DNA of 64,000 nt, from the NCBI RefSeq assembly GCF_014217625.1, contig NZ_CP043641.1, positions 2,976,001-3,040,000 of the forward strand, written 5' to 3'. Of the stretch, positions 9,720 through 17,825 are shown one piece after another. Under the pieces are notes generated by a model. That model was not told where the DNA came from. It ran no database searches and was given only the letters and a program-made list of their open reading frames with translations. The number at the start of each line of letters is the position of its first letter. Position 1 is the first letter of the stretch. The stretch comes from Leifsonia shinshuensis (GTDB lineage Bacteria > Actinomycetota > Actinomycetes > Actinomycetales > Microbacteriaceae). A program made the position numbers and the translations under genes.

Positions 9720-11428
9720 GACCCACAGCAGGGCTCACCTTCGGAGGACGTTACGAGCTGCAGTCGCGGATCGCGATCGGCGGCATGGGCGAGGTCTGGC
9801 AGGCGACCGATCTGGTCATCGGCCGTACTGTCGCGATCAAGATCCTCAAGGACGAGTACCTCGGCGACCCCGGCTTCCTCGAGCGCTTCCGCGCGGAGGC
9901 CAGGCACGCCGCACTCGTCAACCACGAAGGCATCGCGAACGTCTACGACTACGGCGAGGAGGAGGGCAGCGCCTTCCTGGTGATGGAGCTGGTGCCCGGT
10001 GAGGCGCTCTCCACCATCCTCGAGCGCGAGCACGTCCTCAGCACCGACCGCACCCTCGACATCGTCGCGCAGACCGCCGCCGCCCTGCACGCCGCGCACG
10101 CCGCCGGGCTGGTCCACCGCGACATCAAGCCGGGCAACCTCCTGATCACGCCGGACGGCCGGGTCAAGATCACCGACTTCGGCATCGCCCGCATCGCCGA
10201 CCAGGTCCCGCTCACCGCCACGGGCCAGGTCATGGGAACGGTGCAGTACCTCTCGCCCGAGCAGGCCTCCGGTCACCCGGCCTCGCCGACGACCGACATC
10301 TACTCGCTCGGCATCGTCGCCTACGAGTGCCTCGCGGGCCGCCGGCCGTTCACCGGCGAGTCGCAGGTGGCCATCGCCATGGCGCAGATCAACGAGGCGC
10401 CGCCGGAGCTGCCGGCCACGGTCGCCGAGCCGGTCCGCAACCTGGTCTTCGCCTGCATCGCCAAGAACCCGGCCGACCGCCCCGCCTCGGCGGCGCACCT
10501 GGCGCGGGCGGCGCAGGCCCTGCGCCGTGGCGACATCCGCGCCGCGGCCGCGTCCGTCCCCGCCGTGCTCGGCGCCGCGGCCGCCACCGACGCCGCGACC
10601 GTGCTGATGACCTCCCCCAACGCCGCGCCGACGCAGGCCACGACGGTGCTTCCCGCCGCCGCGGCCGGAGCCGTGGTCGAAGAGGAGGAGACCGAGGAGC
10701 CGGTCGAGGAGAAGAAGCGCAGCCCGTGGACGTGGCCGCTGATCGCCCTGATCGCCCTGCTGGCCCTGGTGCTCATCGGGACGATCATCGCGCTGCTGGC
10801 GCAGCCCAAGACGCCGTCGCCGACCACCACGACCACGGCAGCCCACACGTCGCCGCCCCCGACGACGCCGAGCCCGACCCCGACGGAGACCAGCTCGACG
10901 GTGCAGATCAGCGAGGGCGACTACCTCGGGCTCACCGGAGACCAGGCGCGCCAGAAGCTCCAGGGCGTCGGCATGGTCGCGGACGTGCAGACGGGGTCCG
11001 CCGCGAGCTCCGCCGGCCAGGTCAACACCGTCTACTCGGTCAACCCGACCGGTCCCGTCCAGAAGGGCTCGACGATCACCGTCAAGGTCTACGGTCCCGT
11101 GACCCCGATCCCGACCCCGAGCGACACCGTCACCGCCAACCCGCCGTCGGGTCAGGGGGCGGCGAACTCGCAGATCACGGTCTCCTTCGGCTCGGCGACC
11201 TGCCCGGCGGGCCAGAACCTCACCGGCCGCCGGCTGTTCGTCAACGGGCAGCCGCAGGCGCCGGTCAACGACACCAAGTTCACCTGGTCGCCGACCTCCG
11301 CGGGCAACTACACCCTGAGCTACTCGATCTTCTGCAACCAGGGCGAGTCGGTGGAGTCCGCCCAGTCGCCCACCACGCCGTACACGGTCGTGCCCGCCGG
11401 CGGCTCGACCTCCATCCCGACACCGTGA
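9716..11428 (+). CDS. pknA: PknA: Ser/Thr protein kinase with PASTA and Ig-like ectodomain
   Basis: A 570-residue receptor kinase. The kinase domain covers about residues 1-275: glycine loop IAIGGMGEVWQA, VAIKIL lysine, HRDIKPGN near 134, DFGIARI near 153. An acidic juxtamembrane stretch, a helix (about 340-362), and a Thr/Pro linker lead to one PASTA domain (about 398-462) and then about 100 residues with two Cys and a beta-rich, Ig-like look (FTWSPTSAGNYTLSYSI). The mycobacterial PknA has no PASTA domain, so this ectodomain differs from the textbook version. It is last in the fhaA-to-pknA operon; pknB begins after 112 nt. Confidence 0.93.
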   Translation: MRPTAGLTFGGRYELQSRIAIGGMGEVWQATDLVIGRTVAIKILKDEYLGDPGFLERFRAEARHAALVNHEGIANVYDYGEEEGSAFLVMELVPGEALSTILEREHVLSTDRTLDIVAQTAAALHAAHAAGLVHRDIKPGNLLITPDGRVKITDFGIARIADQVPLTATGQVMGTVQYLSPEQASGHPASPTTDIYSLGIVAYECLAGRRPFTGESQVAIAMAQINEAPPELPATVAEPVRNLVFACIAKNPADRPASAAHLARAAQALRRGDIRAAAASVPAVLGAAAATDAATVLMTSPNAAPTQATTVLPAAAAGAVVEEEETEEPVEEKKRSPWTWPLIALIALLALVLIGTIIALLAQPKTPSPTTTTTAAHTSPPPTTPSPTPTETSSTVQISEGDYLGLTGDQARQKLQGVGMVADVQTGSAASSAGQVNTVYSVNPTGPVQKGSTITVKVYGPVTPIPTPSDTVTANPPSGQGAANSQITVSFGSATCPAGQNLTGRRLFVNGQPQAPVNDTKFTWSPTSAGNYTLSYSIFCNQGESVESAQSPTTPYTVVPAGGSTSIPTP

Positions 11429-11459
11429 ACGGAGCCGCCCCGCGCTGACGCGACCGGTC

Positions 11460-11533
11460 CTCCCCCACCCGGGGGAGACATCCAGAGTCGGCCCGCTACA
11501 CTGTCCGGAGCCACCAGCCCTACCCGAAAAGGA
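11460..11533 (+). promoter_or_regulatory. pknA-pknB spacer: hairpin, -10 box and Shine-Dalgarno
   Basis: The spacer holds a hairpin (CTCCCCC at 11460-11466, GGGGGAG at 11471-11477, 4-nt loop) without a U run, a TACACT -10-like hexamer at 11497-11502, and a strong AAAAGGAG at about 11526-11533 before the pknB TTG. This suggests that pknB has its own promoter besides read-through from pknA. No convincing -35 was seen. Confidence 0.5.
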
Positions 11534-11540
11534 GCCCGCC

Positions 11541-13235
11541 TTGAGCCCAGATAGCCGCCTGCTCGCAGGCCGATATCAGGTGGGCGAGCTCATCGGCCGT
11601 GGGGGCATGTCCGACGTGCACCGTGGAACGGACACCCGGCTGGGCCGCACGGTGGCCATCAAGCTGCTCAAGCCCTCGCTGGCGACGGACCCGGCGTTCC
11701 GCACGCGGTTCCGCCAGGAGGCCCAGGCCGCGGCGCGGATGACGCACCCGACCATCGTCCGCGTGTTCGACGCGGGCGAGGAGACGGTCCGCGAGCCGAA
11801 CGGGCACGAGGCGCAACTCCCCTTCATCGTCATGGAGTACGTCGACGGCGTTCTTCTGAAAGATCTCATCAAGCGCGGCCCGCTGGAGGTCGCCGAGGCG
11901 GTCCGGATCACCGAGGGCATCCTGACCGCCCTGGAGTACTCGCACCGTGCGGGCGTGGTGCACCGCGACATCAAGCCGGGCAACGTCATGATCACCACGA
12001 CCGGCCAGGTCAAGGTCATGGACTTCGGCATCGCGCGTGCCATCAGCGACTCCTCCGCCACGGTCGCGCAGACCACCGCGGTGCTCGGCACCGCCAGCTA
12101 CTTCTCGCCCGAGCAGGCCAAGGGCGAGACGGTCGACGCGCGCACCGACCTGTACTCGACGGGCGTCGTCCTGTTCGAGATGCTGACCGGCCGGCCGCCG
12201 TTCCGTGGAGACACCCCGGTCGCCGTCGCCTATCAGCACGTCAGCGAGACGGCCGTCTCCCCGAGCACGGTCAACCCCAAGGTCTCGCCGGCCATGGACG
12301 TCGTCGTCGCTCACGCCCTCACGAAGGACCGCTTCGAGCGCTATCAGACGGTCGCCGACTTCCGTCACGACCTGGAGGAGGCCGCCGCCGGGCGCGTCCC
12401 CGTCCACAAGCAGCCCGACGAGTTCTCCGAGACCCTGTTCGGCGCGCCGCCGAGCTCGGTCTCCGGCCCGGAGGCCGCGTTCCGCCAGCTGTCGGAGGAC
12501 CAGACGATGGTCCGCACGCAGCGCCGGCCACCGGTCATCTGGATCTGGGCGGGCATCGCGGTGATGGCCGTCGTCATCGTCGCCGTCCTCGCCTGGGTGC
12601 TCCGGATCGCGCCGAGCACGACCATGCCGGACAGCTCCCGCCAGGTGCCCAACCTCTCCGGGCAGACGCTCGACAAGGCGACGAAGCAGCTCGAGGACCT
12701 CAAGCTCAAGTGGACGCAGTCGACGGAGGCGAGCTCGACCTACGCGGAGGGTCAGGTCATCCGCACCGACCCGGCCGCCGGCATCGTGGTCGCGACCGGC
12801 GACACCATCAACGTCTTCGTGTCGACCGGGAAGAAGGCCGTGGCCGTCCCCGATGTCACCAACATGACGCAGGACGCCGCCAAACAAGCGCTGCAAGCGG
12901 CCGGTCTGACACTCGGGCCGGTCACGACGCAGAACTCGGCGACCGTGCCGGCCAACGTCGTCATCCAGAGCGCGCCCGCCGCCGGGGGCAACGCACACGA
13001 AGGCGACGCCATCGCGCTCACCGTCTCGAGCGGCAAGGTCACACTGACGGACCTGACCGGCCAGTCCCTCCCCGCCGCGACCGCGCTCCTGCAACAGCTC
13101 GGGCTGACCGCGGATCCGAAGGCGGACTCCACCTGCAAGCAGAACAGCGGCGCGCCGCTGGTGCACACGCAGACGGTCCTGCCGGGCGATGTGCCTCAGG
13201 GAAGCACGGTCGGCCTGACCTACTGCTCGGGCTGA
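11541..13235 (+). CDS. pknB: PknB: Ser/Thr protein kinase with three PASTA domains
   Basis: A 564-residue essential-type receptor kinase that senses muropeptides or lipid II and phosphorylates division and wall-synthesis proteins. Kinase domain about 1-275: IGRGGMSDVHRG, VAIKLLK, HRDIKPGN near 141, DFGIARA near 160. The helix (about 333-353, VIWIWAGIAVMAVVIVAVLA) is followed by three PASTA repeats at about 365-435, 436-502 and 503-564. The last repeat has two cysteines (STCKQ and TYCSG) that could form a disulfide. The start is a TTG placed 7 nt after AAAAGGAG and matches the family N-terminus. The stop abuts the converging pabA stop. Confidence 0.95.
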   Translation: MSPDSRLLAGRYQVGELIGRGGMSDVHRGTDTRLGRTVAIKLLKPSLATDPAFRTRFRQEAQAAARMTHPTIVRVFDAGEETVREPNGHEAQLPFIVMEYVDGVLLKDLIKRGPLEVAEAVRITEGILTALEYSHRAGVVHRDIKPGNVMITTTGQVKVMDFGIARAISDSSATVAQTTAVLGTASYFSPEQAKGETVDARTDLYSTGVVLFEMLTGRPPFRGDTPVAVAYQHVSETAVSPSTVNPKVSPAMDVVVAHALTKDRFERYQTVADFRHDLEEAAAGRVPVHKQPDEFSETLFGAPPSSVSGPEAAFRQLSEDQTMVRTQRRPPVIWIWAGIAVMAVVIVAVLAWVLRIAPSTTMPDSSRQVPNLSGQTLDKATKQLEDLKLKWTQSTEASSTYAEGQVIRTDPAAGIVVATGDTINVFVSTGKKAVAVPDVTNMTQDAAKQALQAAGLTLGPVTTQNSATVPANVVIQSAPAAGGNAHEGDAIALTVSSGKVTLTDLTGQSLPAATALLQQLGLTADPKADSTCKQNSGAPLVHTQTVLPGDVPQGSTVGLTYCSG

Positions 13236-13874
13236 TCAGCCCAGCTTCACCAGCGGGTTGAGCGCGCGGGAGGCCTCCGCCGCGCCGGCGAGGCCGGACT
13301 TCTCCAGCCAGTTGCCGAGCATGCGGTAGCCGCCCTCGGTGAGCACCGACTCCGGGTGGAACTGCACGCCGTAGATGGGTGCGTCCCGGTGCTGCAGCGC
13401 CATGATCACGCCGCCGGCGGTGCGCGCGGTGACGATCAACTCGTCGGGCAGCGTGCCGTCCACGACGGCGAGCGAGTGGTAGCGCGTCGCGGTGAACGGC
13501 TGCGGCACACCGTCGAACAGGATGCTGTCGTCGTGCTCGACCTGCGAGGTCTTGCCGTGCATCAGCTCTTCGGCGTTGGTGACCACGCCGCCGAAGGCCT
13601 CCGCGATCGCCTGGTGACCGAGGCACACGCCGAGCAGCGGTGTCCCGGTCTGGAGCGCGAGCTCCACGACCGGGATGGAAACCCCGGCGCCGGCGGGCTT
13701 GCCTGGTCCAGGGGACACCAGCACCGCGTCGAACTCGGCCAGGCGCGCGGGAAGGTCCTCGACCGCGATGTCATCGTTGCGCACGACCTCGGTCTCGGCG
13801 CCGAGCTCACGCAGGTAGCCGTTGAGCGTGTAGACGAAGCTGTCGTAGTTGTCGATGACGAGTACGCGGGTCAC
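13236..13874 (-). CDS. Glutamine amidotransferase of anthranilate/aminodeoxychorismate synthase (TrpG/PabA type)
   Basis: A 212-residue class I glutaminase that releases ammonia from glutamine for a chorismate-using partner (anthranilate or 4-amino-4-deoxychorismate). The triad is visible: Cys84 in GVCLGHQAI, His173 and Glu175 in QFHPESVL; the PGPGKP loop is present. The GTG at 13874 gives the family start TRVLVIDNYDSFVYTLNGY and overlaps the stop of the upstream small gene by GTGA, which settles the start. No synthase component I lies nearby, so the choice between TrpG and PabA stays open. The homologue at this position in Mycobacterium is named trpG. Confidence 0.9.
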   Translation of the reverse strand: MTRVLVIDNYDSFVYTLNGYLRELGAETEVVRNDDIAVEDLPARLAEFDAVLVSPGPGKPAGAGVSIPVVELALQTGTPLLGVCLGHQAIAEAFGGVVTNAEELMHGKTSQVEHDDSILFDGVPQPFTATRYHSLAVVDGTLPDELIVTARTAGGVIMALQHRDAPIYGVQFHPESVLTEGGYRMLGNWLEKSGLAGAAEASRALNPLVKLG

Positions 13875-14029
13875 GGCCCAACGGTACCTTCCTGGGGACC
13901 GAGGAGCGAATCCACCCAGGGGAAGACCCACGTCACCAGCGCCCAGAGCACGACGACGAACAGGGCGATCAGGATGAGGATGCGCAGCCAGACCGGGCCG
14001 GGGAGGATGCGCCACAGTGCTCCGTACAT
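13871..14029 (-). CDS. 52-residue single-helix membrane peptide
   Basis: A short gene encoding MYGALWRILPGPVWLRILIL at its start, then a continuous hydrophobic helix (about residues 13-38) and a short hydrophilic tail. Support for being real: its stop overlaps the GTG start of the glutaminase by GTGA, and it starts 3 nt after the sortase stop, so three genes are packed head to tail. I do not recognise a named family. The position suggests a membrane function linked to sortase or wall proteins, but that is inference. Confidence 0.75.
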   Translation of the reverse strand: MYGALWRILPGPVWLRILILIALFVVVLWALVTWVFPWVDSLLGPQEGTVGP

Positions 14030-14032
14030 GGG

Positions 14033-14839
14033 TCAGCCTCCCGTCACCGCGGCGCGGATCTCACTCGGAACGTCCTGCGTCGGCTGGTAGCCGGCGAAGA
14101 CGTTGTAGGCGATCAGCCGCTCGCCCGCGTGGAACGGCGGGTTGCAGGTCGTGATCGTCATCAGCCGGTCGACGGGCTGCACGTCGGGATGGTGCGGCAC
14201 GGACGCGATCACCTGCACCTGCGTCGGCTGGACGAACTCGAAGTTGCGGAACACGTATGTGTACCAGCCGTCCTTGGTCTGCACGTAGATGCGGTCGCCG
14301 AGGTGCAGCTTCGAGAGGTCGATGAACGTGTTGCCCCAGCCCGAGTCGTGGCCGGCGATCGCGAAGTTGCCGACCTCCCCGGGCATCGCCGTGCCGGAGT
14401 AGTGCCCCACGCCGGCTGTGTAGCTGTTGAGGACCTTGTCGACGTCGACCGTCTCCCGGATCGTGCGCTTCCAGTCCGCCCCGAGCCGCGGGATGTAGAT
14501 CACGGCGAAGGGCTCGTAGTCCGCGGGCTGCGACATCACCGGAGGGTCGACCGCTTCGGGCGAGGACGGGTCGGTCGGCGTCGGCCGCGGCGCCTTCATC
14601 GCGTCGTCGATCCACTTCTTGCTCTGATCGCCCGCGACGGAGGTCTGCTGGCCGGACAGGATGAGGTTGTTCCACCAGACCTGCCAGCCGAGGAACAGCC
14701 CGACCAGCACGCCCGCGGTGATCAGCAGCTCGCCGATGACCGTCAGGACGACCTCGCCGGGGCTGCGCTTGCGGCGGGCAGGCCGTGCCGCACGACGCGA
14801 GCCGGCGCGATTGCGCTCGGGCTCTGCGGGTGTGGTCAT
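14033..14839 (-). CDS. Class E sortase
   Basis: A 268-residue transpeptidase that would attach secreted proteins carrying an LAXTG-like signal to peptidoglycan. A basic N-terminus (about 1-25) precedes a membrane helix (about 27-50, VVLTVIGELLITAGVLVGLF). The catalytic His lies in NFAIAGHDSGWG and the catalytic Cys in TITTCNPPFHAGERLIAY. The ATG at 14839 is chosen because a TAGAAT -10 hexamer at 14847-14852 leaves 7 nt before it; an ATG at 14848 would lie inside that hexamer. No obvious substrate with a sorting signal is in this window. Confidence 0.9.
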   Translation of the reverse strand: MTTPAEPERNRAGSRRAARPARRKRSPGEVVLTVIGELLITAGVLVGLFLGWQVWWNNLILSGQQTSVAGDQSKKWIDDAMKAPRPTPTDPSSPEAVDPPVMSQPADYEPFAVIYIPRLGADWKRTIRETVDVDKVLNSYTAGVGHYSGTAMPGEVGNFAIAGHDSGWGNTFIDLSKLHLGDRIYVQTKDGWYTYVFRNFEFVQPTQVQVIASVPHHPDVQPVDRLMTITTCNPPFHAGERLIAYNVFAGYQPTQDVPSEIRAAVTGG

Positions 14840-14947
14840 ATGACACATTCTAACGGGGGCGGAGCGGCGCCAAACCGGGTGTTTCCCGGGAACCGCACGC
14901 CTCTGTCGCCGCGAACGTTCAGAGCGCTCCCGCTACACTTGTGTGCT
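14840..14947. promoter_or_regulatory. Divergent promoters of sortase and crgA
   Basis: On the minus strand TAGAAT (complement of 14847-14852) lies 7 nt before the sortase ATG. On the plus strand TACACT (14934-14939) lies 8 nt before the crgA ATG. Both spacings predict leaderless or nearly leaderless transcripts. No clear -35 boxes were found. Confidence 0.5.
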
Positions 14948-15208
14948 ATGGCACGCACCAAGTCCAAGACCAAGCTCGAGCGCTCCGCCCGTCCCGAGCG
15001 CAGCTCGGCCGCAACCGGCGAGGACGCCCCCAATCCCGTCTGGTTCAAGCCCGTCATGTTCGGCTTCATGCTGCTCGGGCTCATCTGGATCATCGTCTTC
15101 TACGTCAGCCAGAACCAGTACCCGATCCCGGCCCTCGGCGCGTGGAACATCCTGGTCGGCTTCGGGATCGCCTTCATCGGCTTCCTGATGACGACCCGCT
15201 GGCGCTAG
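14948..15208 (+). CDS. crgA: CrgA: cell-division membrane protein
   Basis: An 86-residue protein with a basic N-terminal tail (MARTKSKTKLERSARPERS), two membrane helices (about 35-54 and 64-82) and the family motif NPVWFKPVMFG. In actinobacteria CrgA localises to the septum, interacts with FtsZ, FtsQ, FtsI and CwsA and regulates septation. The ATG has no Shine-Dalgarno but sits 8 nt after a -10-like TACACT. It is followed by a DnaA-box cluster rather than another gene. Confidence 0.95.
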   Translation: MARTKSKTKLERSARPERSSAATGEDAPNPVWFKPVMFGFMLLGLIWIIVFYVSQNQYPIPALGAWNILVGFGIAFIGFLMTTRWR

Positions 15209-15233
15209 CCCGCGGCTGCGTGCCGTCCTCCAC

Positions 15234-15376
15234 TTATCCACAGCAGTTCTCCCCACAGCCCACACCCCAGCAGTCGGCTTCTCCCCAGTGTTAATAAGCC
15301 TGTGGAGAGTTACACCGGTGTAATTATCCCCACTGTTAATAAGGTTGTGGATAACTTATCCACGCGTTGTGGGGAA
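15234..15376. promoter_or_regulatory. DnaA-box cluster between crgA and the rhomboid gene
   Basis: Within 143 bp: exact TTATCCACA at 15234-15242 and 15346-15354 (reverse), one-mismatch sites at 15324-15332 (TTATCCCCA) and 15356-15364 (TTATCCACG), and weaker TTCTCCCCA at 15247-15255 and 15279-15287. Two direct copies of TGTTAATAAGnnTGTGGA occur at 15289-15306 and 15334-15351. TGTTAATAA is also present in the dnaA-dnaN spacer (31377-31385). The stretch 15209-15407 holds no gene. It could bind DnaA as a reservoir or be origin-like. Confidence 0.7.
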
Positions 15377-15407
15377 CTCGGCAGCGTCCTGGGGAAAGCC
15401 GGGCACG

Positions 15408-16265
15408 TCAGACGAAGTGCAGCAGGCTGGCGCCGACCAGCACCACGCAGAGCGCGACGATGAGCGGCGTCTGCCACCGGCGCCGGGACGGCTTGCGCGT
15501 CTCGACGTAGATCAACCCGGCTAGCGCGCCGCCGACAAGTCCGCCGACGTGCGCCTGCCAGGCGATGTTCATGCCGGGCAGGAAACCGATCGCGAGGTTG
15601 AGCGCGACCAGCACGAGGATCTGCGTCGCGTTGCCGCCGAGGCGCCGCTGGATGATGAAGAAGGCGCCCAGCATGCCGAAGATGGCCCCGGAGGCGCCGA
15701 TCACGGGCTGGTTCGCGGGCGACAGCAGCAGCACGCCGAGCGAGCCGGCGAATCCGCTGATCAGGAACAGTGTGAGGAACCGCGCACGCCCGAGAACGGG
15801 CTCCAGCGCCATGCCGAAGATCCACAGCGTGTACATGTTGAGCGCGATGTGGATGATGTTCGCGTGCAGGAAGACCGACGTCAGCATGCGCCACGGCTCG
15901 AAAGCGAGCAACGGCGACAGCGAATGGCTCGGGTAGGAGTAGGCGCCGGCGTAGAGCAGCGAGTTCGTCACCTGCGAGCCGATGATCGGCAGGTTCTGCA
16001 GGATGAAGACCACAATGCAGACGCCGATGATCGCGTAGGTGACGACCGGCGCGCCCGGTCCGGTGAGCCGGGACACCCAGGGCGAACGCGTGCGCGGCGC
16101 GGTGGCGCGCTGCTGCGCCATGCACTCCGGGCAGATCACTCCGACGGCGGCGGGAGTCTGGCACTCACCGCAGATGGGGCGGCCACAGCGCTGGCAGCGC
16201 ACATGGCTGACCCGGTCGGGATGGCGGTAGCAGACGGTCGCCGGCGCGTCGACGGGCTGAGACAT
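15408..16265 (-). CDS. Rhomboid-family intramembrane serine protease with N-terminal zinc ribbon
   Basis: A 285-residue protein. The N-terminal 50 residues carry paired cysteines (CYRHPDRVSHVRCQRCGR, CGEC, CPECM), a B-box-like zinc site. Six or seven membrane helices follow with the rhomboid motifs: HANIIHIALNMYTLW, catalytic Ser192 in GASGAIFG and catalytic His239 in AWQAHVGG. It would cut membrane proteins within or near the membrane; substrates are unknown. The start at 16265 is the first Met before the Cys-rich region. It lies 32 nt downstream of ppiA, likely in one transcript. Confidence 0.92.
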   Translation of the reverse strand: MSQPVDAPATVCYRHPDRVSHVRCQRCGRPICGECQTPAAVGVICPECMAQQRATAPRTRSPWVSRLTGPGAPVVTYAIIGVCIVVFILQNLPIIGSQVTNSLLYAGAYSYPSHSLSPLLAFEPWRMLTSVFLHANIIHIALNMYTLWIFGMALEPVLGRARFLTLFLISGFAGSLGVLLLSPANQPVIGASGAIFGMLGAFFIIQRRLGGNATQILVLVALNLAIGFLPGMNIAWQAHVGGLVGGALAGLIYVETRKPSRRRWQTPLIVALCVVLVGASLLHFV

Positions 16266-16297
16266 CGTTCCTTCTCCGCCCGCTCCCCCGGCCGGCC

Positions 16298-16837
16298 TCA
16301 GGCCTGTTCGATGTCGACCGACTCGATCACGACGTCGTCGAGGGGACGGTCGCGGGCGTCGGTCGGGAGCTCGGCGAGCTTGTCCACGATCTTGCGGGAC
16401 GCGTCGTCCGCGACCTCGCCGAAGATGGTGTGCTTGCCCTGCAGCCACGTGGTGGGCGCGACGGTGATGAAGAACTGCGAGCCGTTCGTGCCGCGGCCGC
16501 CCTGGATGCCGGCGTTGGCCATAGCCAGGATGTACGGCTGGGTGAAGTCGAGCTCGGGGTTGATCTCGTCGTCGAACTGGTAGCCCGGGCCGCCGATGCC
16601 CTGGCCGAGCGGGTCGCCGCCCTGGATCATGAAGCCGGGGATGATGCGGTGGAAGACCACGCCGTCGTAGAGCGGCTTGTTGGTCTTCTCGCCGGTGGCG
16701 GGGTGCGTCCACTCGATCTCACCGGTCGCGAGGCCCACGAAGTTACGGACCGTCTTCGGAGCGTGGTTGCCGAAGAGGTTGACCTTGATGTCTCCGTAGT
16801 TAGTGTGGAGCGTGGCGACAGCGGTGTGCTTAGACAT
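16298..16837 (-). CDS. ppiA: Cyclophilin-type peptidyl-prolyl cis-trans isomerase
   Basis: A 179-residue cytoplasmic cyclophilin that speeds proline isomerisation in folding. Core motifs: FHRIIPGFMIQGGDPLGQG, AMANAGIQGGRGTNGSQFF (Gln and Phe active-site positions) and HTIFGEV. The ATG at 16837 fits the family start (HTAVATLHTNYGDIKVNLF) and a weak -10-like AAGAAT lies 7 nt upstream. ppiA near crgA matches the mycobacterial order. Confidence 0.95.
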   Translation of the reverse strand: MSKHTAVATLHTNYGDIKVNLFGNHAPKTVRNFVGLATGEIEWTHPATGEKTNKPLYDGVVFHRIIPGFMIQGGDPLGQGIGGPGYQFDDEINPELDFTQPYILAMANAGIQGGRGTNGSQFFITVAPTTWLQGKHTIFGEVADDASRKIVDKLAELPTDARDRPLDDVVIESVDIEQA

Positions 16838-16961
16838 GGCACCAATTCTTGCACAGGGCCCTGTTGGGTTTCGGGAAGCCTCTTCGGCTCTCGGGCCATC
16901 CTCAGGGCTTTCGGTGGCAAGATGGAGTGAGTTCGCCCAGCCGACGCAATGGAGGTCCAGA

Positions 16962-17516
16962 ATGAGCCTGACACGGAAGCGCCAGAAGGAGCTCGACCGT
17001 CTGCGGAGTGACGCGCAGGAGCTGTGGGGGCAGCAGCAGGAAGTGCTCGCGAACGCCAACGCTCTGGCGGCCGCAGCCCGCAAGCAGGCGGCCCACTACT
17101 CCCGTGAAGAGCTCGCTCCGCGGGTCCGCGAGGGATACGAGTCGTACGTCCGTCCCGCCGCGCAGTCGGCCAAGGACTCGGCAGGGCACTACGCGGGCGT
17201 CGCCCGCGACCGCCTCGTCGGCGACGTGATCCCGGCCGTCGGCACCGCCGTCGGAACGGCGCTCTCGGTGGTCGACCACGCGCGTGCCGCGCGCAGCGCC
17301 GCCTTCGCCGGTGATTTCGGCAAGGCACGCAAGGAGATCACCAAGAAGGCGACCGCGGCCTCCCGGAATTCGGGTCCCGGCGCCGGCACGATCATCGCGG
17401 TCGGCCTGGGCGTCATCGCGGCGGCCGGCCTGCTCTACGCGGTCTGGCAGACCTTCCGCGCCGACGACGAGCTCTGGGTCGCCGATGAGGAGCCGGCGAC
17501 TCCCGCTGGGGAGTAG
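16962..17516 (+). CDS. Uncharacterised single-pass membrane protein
   Basis: The 184-residue product has an N-terminal charged coiled-coil-like part (RKRQKELDRLRSDAQELWGQ), an Ala-rich middle with helical heptads, and one membrane helix near residues 142-163 (GTIIAVGLGVIAAAGLLYAVW), then an acidic tail. Ribosome site GGAGG lies 7 nt upstream of the ATG. It is divergent from ppiA. I recognise no characterised family; the position corresponds to a membrane protein gene (Rv0008c) in Mycobacterium, but equivalence is not shown here. Confidence 0.75.
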   Translation: MSLTRKRQKELDRLRSDAQELWGQQQEVLANANALAAAARKQAAHYSREELAPRVREGYESYVRPAAQSAKDSAGHYAGVARDRLVGDVIPAVGTAVGTALSVVDHARAARSAAFAGDFGKARKEITKKATAASRNSGPGAGTIIAVGLGVIAAAGLLYAVWQTFRADDELWVADEEPATPAGE

Positions 17517-17614
17517 TCCTCCCGGGCTGCCGGCCCGCCGGTAGTGCCGACCCCAGGGTCGAATCGGGGGTTTCCCCGATAGTGCCGTGGTCTCGCACGA
17601 GCGAGGCTGGACGC

Positions 17615-17818
17615 ATGAACACACTCGAACGACCCATCGACGGCCGCATCCTCGGCGGCGTCTGCGCCGGACTCGCCAACCGTTTCGGCCTCAAGCCGCT
17701 GACGGTGCGCATCCTGTTCCTGCTCTCCCTGTTGCTGCCGGGACCGCAGTTCATCGCCTACATCGCCATGTGGATCATCATCCCGTCCGAGCAGCGCACC
17801 GTCACCCGTGTGGCCTGA
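17615..17818 (+). CDS. Short PspC-domain membrane protein
   Basis: A 67-residue protein made almost only of the PspC domain: DGRILGGVCAGLANRFGLKP followed by a hydrophobic helix (ILFLLSLLLPGPQFIAYIAMWIIIP, split by a Pro-Gly). PspC proteins act in envelope-stress responses; a stand-alone copy like this is common in actinobacteria and of unknown partner. Start ATG; no strong ribosome site. It converges on the Nudix gene with 7 nt between stops. Confidence 0.8.
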   Translation: MNTLERPIDGRILGGVCAGLANRFGLKPLTVRILFLLSLLLPGPQFIAYIAMWIIIPSEQRTVTRVA

Positions 17819-17825
17819 CCGCCGG

